The position numbers and the translations under genes are program-made. Shown piece by piece: positions 55,317-64,000 of a stretch of DNA of 64,000 nucleotides. The DNA lies in contig BROG01000231.1 of assembly GCA_030159075.1 (NCBI GenBank), positions 886,501-950,500 of the forward strand, in the 5' to 3' direction. A model generated the notes under the pieces. The model was not told where the DNA came from. It did not search any database and saw nothing but the letters and a program-made list of their open reading frames with translations. Positions within the stretch are counted from its first letter, which is position 1. Every line of letters begins with the position of its first letter. Origin of the DNA: Atrina japonica. Lineage: Eukaryota; Mollusca; Bivalvia; Pterioida; Pinnidae.

Positions 55317-57363
55317 AGTCTATTACTCTAGAAGTTTGAAACTGTACCATTAGGGCTATTAAATATGATCATTACCCGTCTGCAAGTGTACACTGCTATA
55401 TAAAGTAAGGTCAAATGAGGCAGTGCCCCCAGTCACATTACAGTCGGACATATTGAATTAAGCTGCATACATGGCTGAAAAATTGTAATGATGCTCGAGA
55501 TATCCCTTAGAAGTCAAAACATGATGAGCGCTTCAAACGTCTCCTTCAGCAATATGCAACTCCTTTCCCATCTCAGCATTCTCTAGCAATGGACACCATC
55601 TTGTGAACAAATATCTGTCAAATTCAACATTAATGACTGCTCCCTCATGCCACTTACGCCACCAAAAATTTCAGCTTGCTTGCCATGATAGAGTTATCTC
55701 TCTTTAATAACAAGTGCTGTAACAGGCGTATATCATATCTCATTCTATGATTAGCTTTTGCTAACTTCTATTCATGGACTTTTGATATATATGCCTTGTT
55801 ATATAGGAATGTTGTTTGTTGACTTTAAGTTTTTATTGTTGTTGAAACTTATTTCCATGTTAAAATCGTATAAGCCAAAGTATTGAGTGTATTTTTCTAC
55901 TTACATGTGAAAATTACAAGTTGCAATAGTAAGAATTTCTTGTTGATGTGATGCATTTCTTTGTATATTTTCCACAGTAGCATGTTGTTCATCTTATAAA
56001 GTAACATGTTTCCCTGTATTTTTAACAAAATACTGAATTTAATTATCAACAAATTGATACAGAAAGCTTGTCTTGTAAGATTGACAGATTATAATTGAAA
56101 TTTTGGTTTGACCTGGGCCCGACATCACCAAATTTACTTAGTACGTAGCTAACTTTTCATGATTTTAAGGTAAAAACATGCAAAATTTATTCGGTAACTA
56201 GAAATGTTTGTATATTGATAGCATAAAATTGTAAATAATGATGAAATTCATTGCTCATTTGAAGAGAACTTCAGAAATATTAAAAATTTGTTTGAGTGCA
56301 ATGTACTTACTAAAATTTTGAGTATCGTACTCAACATATTCATTAATTTTTTTACAGAAAAGTAGTAATTGTGACACAAAAATAGAAAAATAGAAAAAAA
56401 AAAACTATATGTGAATGACGATAAATGATGATTTTTCCTAACCACTTGAACCAAAAAGTTTTACAAACAATTATATTGTCAAATTAATGAAATAAAAGTT
56501 GAGCTTAAGTATTGAGTAAATTTGGTGACTTCAAGCCCTGCTTTTCTTCAAAGTAGTTGAGCAAAATATCACTAATGTTGTATTATTTATTTCATATGCT
56601 CTCAAAGTCTGCCAACGAGGGACGTATATTTTTATTGGGTGCTTGTCTGTACTGACAAAATCTGTAAACCTGGTTTTGTTCTTGGACCTGTTTGAGATTA
56701 TCGTCATTCTTTTGATTGCCATAAAAATTAATTGCTTTTCATGTTAATCATCATTTCACAAAGTCATCATATGCAGTACACTTGTAGTGGATATATTTTT
56801 CAATGCTAAGGTTAGTATAATTTTAACTTAATATCAGAACATATAGTCTTACATGTAAATTTATGACTAAACTAATTTTCCTGATTTGCAAGAAATAGAT
56901 TTGATTTGAATTACCATGTTTATTGTATTTTGGGCAGAGAATTAGATTTTTCCTCTTGTTTTTGATATTGTTATTCGTAAGCCTACCTGAAAAATGATTA
57001 CCATTTTTTTTATGTTTGAGGAAAGTAATGATATATCTCCATTTATCAGTATGCATGGCTGCTATGCGTTAGAAGTGTGTAATCATAACATCACTATTTC
57101 AGCATGATATTACATCATTGGGTCTATTTGAAGAAATAATTATTGAGCTATATAAGATCCATAATAACATTAGTATATAAGGATTGTAATGAATATAGGT
57201 GACTAGAATATATTGTACATCAGCCAGTAATGCAGTGTATTCTTTATGGCTTATAAATACTCCGTGACTGGTATTGGAGGTGAGCAAGTAACCAGTATTT
57301 AGCCCCAAATCTATATTTAACAACTATTTATATCATTCTACATGTTAATATTACAAATCATTT

Positions 57364-57892
57364 ATGGGGCTCTGTGAGTGGTTAGTGCATCATGCTTTGA
57401 ACCATGCATTCTCTCACTTTTGGTCAGCGCAGATTGAACCCTGGTGGAACCTAAGCTGATTTTTGTGAGAAAGTTTGCCGGTTTACTTGCAGAAGGTTGG
57501 TGGTCTCTTCTCGGGTACAATTGTAACCAAGTTCTGTCCTACAGAGCCGGTCTGGCTCAGTCGGTAGCGTGCTCAACTCTTGAGGTCGTAAGGTCGAGTC
57601 CAACCGGTGGCAGGTTGGTTTCCTGTCCTTCGGATGAGACAGTAAATACCAAGGTCTTGTGTCACAGAAGGTGTTGGCACGTTAAAGAACACTCACTGCT
57701 CAATGGTCATAAGTTTCAAGCATAGGCCAAACTTTGAAGCCCTTCACTGGCATTGGTGATGTGTGCATATGAGTGAAAGATTCTTGAGTTGGACATTAAA
57801 CAACAATACAACCATCCAACGTCCTACATCATTAAAAACTGGCTGCTACCATATAGCTGAAAAATTGTTTAGTGTGGCATAAAACACTTAAA
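57364..57892 (+). mobile_element. SINE split by a second SINE
   Basis: The head GGGGCTCTGTGAGTGGTTAG, CCTAAGCTGATTTTTGTGAG and GTCTCTTCTCGGGTACAATT precede the break. CATTAAAAACTGGCTGCTAC and TAGTGTGGCATAAAAC follow it. It is the same family as at 49477. Confidence 0.82.
57544..57820 (+). mobile_element. Inner tRNA-derived SINE with target duplication
   Basis: GAGCCGGTCTGGCTCAGTCG (A-box) and GGTCGAGTCCAACC (B-box-like) form a tRNA-like head. The body has CTTCGGATGAGACAGTAAAT, ACCAAGGTC, GCACGTTAAAGAACACTC and the tail GGACATTAAACAACAATACA. GTCCTACA flanks it on both sides (57536-57543 and 57821-57828). Confidence 0.9.
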
Positions 57893-58269
57893 AATTTTTA
57901 AAAAATCAAGTTACAAATAAATTAAATTCTACATTTCCATGTCATTGCCAAAAGATAATTATTCTTGACTATGGGAATAATTATTCTTGACTGGGAAGAA
58001 CACGGTACAAGTTTTCCTTTGTAATAGTATACTACATGTAAACTAAATGTTTTGGTTGTGCCATATTGCATTCATATTTTCCATTCAAGATTTATGATGC
58101 TATTTCATTCAAATTATGTCAAAGCTGGACAACCTCAAGAACCATACATCTCAAAAGATTTGATTTACTGAAGATATTTTCTCAAAATATTGCAAACCCA
58201 TTGTCTTTCACAATGAATATTTAGTGTCATATGGAAATTGTTTTTATTCATAGATTGAATAATTCATAT

Positions 58270-58515
58270 TCAGATGGATTAGAACAGGTAGATCTAGATC
58301 TTCAGATGGATAAGAACAGGTAGAACCAGATGTTCAGATGAATCAAAACAGTTGTTCAGATGGATTAGAATAGATAGATTCAGATGTTGGGATGGATAAA
58401 AAAAGATGGATTAGAACAGGTAGAATCATATGTTCAGATACATCAGAACAGGTAGATCTAGATTTTCAGATGGGTTAGAACAGGTAGAACCAGATGTTCA
58501 GATGGACCAGATAGA
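58270..58515. repeat. About 32-bp degenerate minisatellite
   Basis: About seven copies of TTCAGATGGATTAGAACAGG+TAGAACCAGATG. Confidence 0.88.
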
Positions 58516-59573
58516 TGATTAGATTGACAATTAAGGATCGACATATCATGATATGTGCATACATGTATGTTATGTCATGGGTCATATTTAATTTTTAGTT
58601 TATGAAATACATATGGCATATATAAGTGCGTATTTTAGTGTATAAGTATTGGAGTATTCACATGTGTTCATATACTAGAAAGTTTACCATGAAGAATTGA
58701 TCGTTTATAAATATGCTATTTTGATGGTAAAATTTAAAGCATCTTGTCATTTTTAGACTTCTCCATTTTGTATTTGTTGCCCACTGAAAAATGTCGGGAG
58801 AAAACTGTATCAGTTGTTTACCACTGTTATTCATGTCAATATTATTTTTCATTGAAACATACTATTAATCTTTTGTTTCGTGTTACCATGCATTGTATTG
58901 ATATTTAGGCAGAAATTCTTCTCTGTTTGACACTTAAGTGCTCAAGTAAAGGTCTTTTGAGAATGACTTGAAGTGTTATAAGTTTGTGAAATTTGATGCT
59001 GATTTGTCTAAGAAGAGCTTTATGTTTAGATTTACGAAGACTTCAATTATTTTTTATTACCACATATAATATCCAGTTACTTCATCAGTTGTCTTACTTT
59101 AAAATCTTGAAAGGATTTATTTATTGTTGAATCTTGAAAAACTTGAAAAATAAAAAATAAATACAGAAATAATCTTTTTGTTCAGTTTTGTACAAAAATC
59201 TATACCACAAACATATTATCTCCAGAAAGACCATAGTATGTATGATATTGGAAGTAAAAGTGGCACAAACAGGATAAAGTACACACACTTCTACTTAATT
59301 TCAGTTTGTTTTCCCAATGTAAATTTTTCACATTAAATTAGTAATATCCTACAATCTCCTGCACCAATGATCCGATATGCCATGGCCTGTGCAACTTATG
59401 ACCGTTTCATGTACAGAGGTAAACTATTTACTGACAAGTTATTGATAGAGGGATATAAGAAACCGCGTGTATGTCTACGCATTGTTTGGGATTAATCTGT
59501 TTCACTAAATGAAATGTTGAGTTACCTTTTCGATAGCAGTTGTTGGGTTGTGACGATTTTATTCCTCACTTAT

Positions 59574-59745
59574 TCATTTGAATTTGACTGTGGACTCGGG
59601 GCGGGTGTGACCGGTCAACAGGATGCTTGCTCCTCCATGGCTCCTGGTCCCACCTGGATTTCCAGAGGTGTTTGTACAATTTGTGTACATGTCCTGGGCA
59701 TCCTGAATATCTGTGCTTTGGTGTATGAGATTTTTATAGTGCACT
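59574..59745. repeat. Dispersed repeat with GACCGGTCAACAGG core, inverted copy
   Basis: GACTGTGGACTCGGGGCGGG, TGTGACCGGTCAACAGG, CACCTGGATTTCCAGAGGTG and GTGTATGAGATTTTTATAG match the reverse complements of 4250-4440 and 61640-61812. Confidence 0.78.
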
Positions 59746-60771
59746 GATTGGACACTTTTTATTTTGGCCTGCTCACTATGGTGTAGTGTTTGCCTCGAAG
59801 GCGGAAGTTTTCAAGTATTTCGCTAAAATATAACACCTTAAAACAGAAATAGTTGAGAGTCATCTAAATGAGACTCGAATCTGACACATTAAAGAATGTA
59901 GTCCATGACACAATTTATGACGTCTCACCTACATCTGGGCCTGGCACCATAAAACTTAGGAATTACTAAGTCTGAAAATTTTGCTAAATTTTGGCTAATA
60001 TTGAAATCTGAATGGCTAACAAGGCAAAGTTGAGAATATTCTCATACTTTAGTAAATGCTTTTAATGGTGCCGATCCCTGGTCATGTCTCCATTTGTAAC
60101 TTCTACATTAAAAGGTATGAAAGTCTAAATCTAGTATTGATTCACGTTCCCAAAAATTTTAAAGACAAACGTGGAAGACCGACCTCAGATTTATGTATCA
60201 AATACTAGAATATACAAGACTTACTACTTAGAAGTAACAGTACTGACAGATCAACAGGGATTTGGGTAGCAACAGCTAGCATTTCTTCCTACCGATTTTT
60301 CATCTCAATATTAGTATGCAATAAATGTGATACTTTATATACAGACATCTATAATAAAAGTAAAAAAAAGTATCGCTTTATTTTTTTTCATTAAATGTAA
60401 CAGATCTAGTCACAGTGAAGTGGATATATGCACTTTAAAATTATTTACACCAATTGAACCCAGGAGTTGTACCCGTCTTTAATACAGTTATGTTTTGTTT
60501 CTGTTTAAATGTTGATTCTTAAACTCATCAATCCCTGTAGCCACATTTGGACTCGCCATTTTAAAAAAATGGTAAAGTCAACTGTCAGAATTTAGGAGTG
60601 TATGATTTAAAATTCACATTTTACAATACATTTACATGCATTATCAACTTGTTCACTCAGGAATCATGACAGTAGTTCATGCTACTTACTGATTTGTGGG
60701 AGTTTAAATATCACCACAGGGATTGATGAGTTAGTATATATACAAAGGTCAGTGATATTGAGGGATCAAAA

Positions 60772-61069
60772 CAATAGACCCTTTAACTGCAGTCCTGGGG
60801 CCCATTTTACGAAAGGTCTTAAATCCTAAGTCTTAGTGCTAATTGTCATGGGACTGGCCAATCCGCGATGCGTTGTCATGGTAGCTATGACTAAAAGTTA
60901 GTATTGAGGACTTAGGACCTTTCGTAAAACGGGCCCTGTAACTTTCAGTGGCAAAATGATACAGATTCCCGGAAAATGACGTCAAGAAACAATCGGTTAC
61001 TATAACGACGTCTATGTTTTTGCGGATATCAGTATCACAGCACCGCAGTTACAGTTAAAGGGTCTATTG
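60772..61069. mobile_element. MITE with perfect 18-bp termini, containing another MITE
   Basis: CAATAGACCCTTTAACTG (60772-60789) is exactly inverted at 61052-61069. The body (CAGTCCTG, then GGCAAAATGATACAGATTCC and AATGACGTCAAGAAACAATC) matches the duplicated sequence at 34903-34970, which lacks the inner insertion. Confidence 0.88.
60798..60936. mobile_element. Inner MITE with GGGCCC ends
   Basis: GGGCCCATTTTACGAAAGGT (60798) is answered by ACCTTTCGTAAAACGGGCCC (ending 60936), one mismatch. A TG (or overlapping CCTG) borders both sides. It is about 139 bp and near-palindromic through CCTAAGTC/GACTTAGG. Confidence 0.85.
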
Positions 61070-61639
61070 GTTCATTTTGTAGGAATACCACAGATAATAA
61101 TCGAAGATACACGCATAAAATGATAGAATTACTAAGTAATGACTTTATAAAATACATGTATGTGTTATTTTGATATGGAGCTTAACAAATCGACTTGTTT
61201 CAAATGCAACACAAAATCATCCAAATGCCTCATCAAAGATTAAAATTTAAAAAGTTTAAAACGTAAAAATCTATTTGCCGTAGTACTATACTTGTGTGAC
61301 CCGCAGATACAATTGAGTCGATGACAATACAACTGAGTTTAGAGTAGTAACATAATTCCGCACAATCATATTATCAACCCCACAAATTGCCGGCACGAAC
61401 AACATGGTCACTTAATCTATACTGATCTAGACTCGATGGAAACTACTTGTTTAGAAATTTAAAGTGACATTTGTATCGAACGAAATTTTCTATAATTGAT
61501 TATGATAAACTTATGTATGTCAAAGAGATGTGGTTTAAAAACCTAAATGAAGATTTTAGATTCAAATACAGTAAAACTCTAATATAACGAATTTTTATAC
61601 ATCAGATATTAGAATTTATCATATATTGTATAAATATGT

Positions 61640-61812
61640 AAAAAAATTAAGATACCAAAGTTTAAATCAATAGAATGTCCAGGATAGATACAAATCCGGT
61701 AAAAATGGACAAACACGGACCTCTGGAAACCAAGAGGTGGGATCAGGTGCTATGGAGGAGTAAGCATCCCCTGTCGACCGGTCACACCCGACGTGAGTCC
61801 ACAGTCAAGTAC
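61640..61812. repeat. Dispersed repeat with GACCGGTCACACCC core, copy 3
   Basis: GGTAAAAATGGACAAACACG, GACCTCTGGAAACCAAGAGG, GGAGTAAGCATCCCCTGTCG and ACCGGTCACACCC align with 4250-4440. Confidence 0.78.
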
Positions 61813-61967
61813 ATTTTTGTATTATTATAAAGATACTACCAACGTTACAGTTTTGCCAACATAAATATTCAAGATAATTGTTTCTGTCAATTAAATTCAG
61901 AGTAAATTATACTCTATGTTATTCAACAGTCGTATAACAAATCGCTAACCAAACATAAAAGTTTAAA

Positions 61968-62286
61968 ATGGCATTAGTTGTGTTTTTAAAACCTTTTTTT
62001 CTTCCTTTTTTACTACTTAGATTGATATTCAACAACAACAACAAAATTATATATACACAGGCATAAAAATTCTGAAATTCCTGTATATTTTGTGAAAATT
62101 GCCTGAGAAACCCAGGTTTTGGCACTTTTTTACTTACAATTGATTAACTCAACCTTACTTACTTATATGAATACCACACTCGGCCTGACTTTATTTTCGC
62201 AAAATATATACATCAACTACAAGCAGTAAATGTAGAAAAAAAAATGAAATATTATTTTGGTAAACACAGCTAATGCCCCTTTAAAA
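61968..62286. mobile_element. MITE with GGCATTAGCTGTGTTT termini
   Basis: GGCATTAGTTGTGTTT at the left is the near-complement of AAACACAGCTAATGCC at the right. The interior matches 3973-4230 in inverted orientation. It lies among other elements; 61568 (TACAGTAAAACTCTA) and 62490 (TTGGTTTACTGTA) may be the ends of a further outer element. Confidence 0.72.
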
Positions 62287-63134
62287 CAAATATGAATTTT
62301 GTTACCTTCAGATGCAGATTGTTAAATAGGGTCAAATTAGTGCACATTTGTATGTGCTGGTTGTCATTATTTTTACGCTTTTCTCTGATCTTTCACATAA
62401 CGAAAATTGTCAGATTTTAATTTCACAAAACGAAATGTTCATATAACAAATTAAACTTAAGATTCAATAAGTTATTTATAATATTGGTTTACTGTATCTA
62501 GATACTCTGAAAGAAAAAAGTGGGCTAGAAATATTAAAGGAAATAGCAAACACATTGACAAACGATATAACGAAATACATAATAAGATGTTGCTTTATAT
62601 AGGCTTCATCTTTTCATTTTCAGCCATTTGTGTAATCATATCAAAACAACAACAATACGTTTTAGGTAAAAGAAGTTAATTACACACATTAAATCCCTCT
62701 TTTTGATTGGTTATTTATTTTACAGCGTCAACATATTCTGGTTCGATGCCCACTACCTTGTATGTAAAATAGTTATAAATCATACATAAACCTTTAAAAT
62801 GCCGACATAAAGCAATAAAAAAGAGAATATACAAAATATGTCAAGAATTTGTCACGCACGCTTTTCACATAATTACCATACTTTTTTTATCAAGTAACTT
62901 ACATATACTTTTAACATATATGCACTCATGCGAGTAACTGCTTTTATTCATACACGATGGATCAATATTTTCAATAAGGGTTTATCTGATGAAAGGTAAC
63001 AAAAAGTTGCACATTTGTATTCTCAAGATGAAAATTTTTTTATTTTTAAAATTTTCGAATTTTGAATTATTATTTTAATGGTTTTTTGTTATATTAATCT
63101 CTTTGACACTTTTGTTAACCTATTCAGGATTTTG

Positions 63135-63368
63135 ATTTTTTTTTGTTTTACGCCATACTCAACAATCTTTCAGTCATATGATGGCGTCCAGTTTTTATTG
63201 GTGGAGGAGAGACCCCGGTTACCCGGGTACAGACCACCGACCTTCCACAAGAAAACTGGCAAACTTTCCCACTTAATTCGAAATGACCCTAGCGGGATTC
63301 GAACCAGAGGTGAGAGGCCTTGTGATTCAAAACGCAATGCTCTAACCACTCGGCCACGGAGGCCCCCC
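63135..63368 (-). mobile_element. Full-length tRNA-headed SINE with target duplication
   Basis: Read on the minus strand: GCCTCCGTGGCCGAGTGGTT (A-box), CTCTGGTTCGAATCCCGC (B-box), GGAAAGTTTGCCAGTTTTCT, TCGGTGGTCTGTACCCGGGT, CCACCAATAAAAACTGG, then GAGTATGGCGTAAAAC and an A-rich end. CAGGATTTTG flanks it at 63125-63134 and 63369-63378. The head looks like a type II (Ser/Leu) tRNA. Confidence 0.93.
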
Positions 63369-63415
63369 CAGGATTTTGTGAAACAAATATATTAAACTTA
63401 GATTAAAGTAAAACT

Positions 63416-63418
<3 letters not shown>

Positions 63419-63492
<74 letters not shown>

Positions 63493-63514
63493 TATCATCA
63501 TCATCATCATCATC
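63419..63514. repeat. (ATC)n microsatellite
   Basis: About 31 CAT/ATC triplets with a single interruption (CATTAT near 63490). Confidence 0.97.
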
Positions 63515-64000
63515 CAATTCTAATATAAAAATGCTCCCCGTAAATTACAAGACTCGAACACAGTATGGATTTAAAAACATTCAGGCTAATTTGTATATTT
63601 GTTTTACCATACATTTTCCTATTGTTTATTTCTTTATACAAACTTGTAATGCTAATTTTTAAAATTACAAATCAATTTGATCAAACAGATTTTTATAAAT
63701 GGATTAATTATCAAACAGAATTTCGCTGTCAAACGAAAACACAAACAGCATAAAACAAGACAGTAAATAATCCCCTTAATAAAACAAACAACTTAAAACA
63801 AATGAGAGTAATTCCATTGATAAAAACAAACAGCGTGAAACAGAAGATAGTAATTCCCTTGATAAAACAAAGTTGAGTTTATGAAATCGTGAATCTGACG
63901 TTGTACTACGTGTATTTAATTATATTTGTGTGACACAGGTTTTATTTTATCAAAATTCAACAATTTTGATCTAATTTTTATCTGTGATAATGATACCACT

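Larger units (their letters stand above)
53112..64000. other. DNAJB9 3' flank and gene-free DNA
   Basis: No further exon is recognised. The DNAJB9 3' UTR probably extends some way, but the first AATAAA candidates (54112 and 56483) cannot be ranked; the former is inside a MITE. The rest holds MITEs, nested SINEs, a 32-bp minisatellite and an ATC microsatellite. The segments 55330-57350 and 58510-59570 show no feature beyond a TA microsatellite at 55288-55312. Confidence 0.5.

Noticed and set aside
57544..57620. tRNA gene
   Set aside because: The A and B boxes are present, but the segment is the head of a SINE with a body and target duplication, and no complete cloverleaf was evident.
63290..63365. 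tRNA-Ser/Leu gene on the minus strand
   Set aside because: The match is good, but it is the head of the SINE at 63135-63368.
63078..63395. 105-codon ORF on the plus strand
   Set aside because: It is the reverse of a full-length SINE with target duplications.

Overview
The window is AT-rich invertebrate nuclear DNA, most likely from a bivalve mollusc. Evidence for a bivalve: several copies of a tRNA-headed SINE whose 3' part ends in a GGCGTAAAAC-type tail, an interspersed block carrying a GTGACCGGTCAACAGG-like core, and an element with a CAAGAGGCCCAT start and a GCTCACCTGAA/TTCAGGTGAGC end. All three look like repeats I associate with bivalve genomes; no database was searched. Genes are intron-rich, with GT-AG introns, and most of the window is intron, satellite and small transposon.

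Four genes are supported. (1) 205-2055, minus: first two coding exons of an NNMT/PNMT/INMT-family small-molecule methyltransferase; the rest lies left of the window. (2) 8827-23721, minus: ATP23, a mitochondrial inner-membrane-associated metalloprotease, six exons, 257 residues, HELIH motif. (3) 31943-47294, minus: cereblon (CRBN), nine exons, 463 or 451 residues, with the C-terminal zinc/tri-tryptophan ligand pocket. (4) 51042-53111, plus: DNAJB9/ERdj4, an ER-lumenal J-protein, three coding exons, 265 residues, with a probable non-coding first exon near 47.45-47.56 kb. CRBN and DNAJB9 would then be transcribed divergently from one short shared promoter.

Layout: 2.1-8.8 kb is intergenic MITE/SINE debris. 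The last ATP23 intron is a 3 kb satellite. ATP23 introns also hold foldback MITEs, a 56-bp minisatellite and a 27-bp minisatellite that copies the exon-4 splice acceptor. From 23.7 to 31.9 kb lie two large minisatellites (24-bp unit, about 3.3 kb; 84-bp unit, about 1.8 kb). CRBN introns contain a Helitron-like element, an element with iterated inverted motifs inserted in a SINE, a hAT-like foldback with an 8-bp duplication, and several minisatellites. Right of DNAJB9 is about 11 kb of gene-free DNA with nested SINEs and MITEs.

The genes share no single pathway. CRBN (E3 ligase substrate receptor) and DNAJB9 (ER-associated degradation co-chaperone) both serve protein quality control, which makes their head-to-head arrangement worth testing. 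Splice sites were assigned by eye from GT/AG signals, reading phase and alignment to remembered family sequences; no transcript evidence was available.
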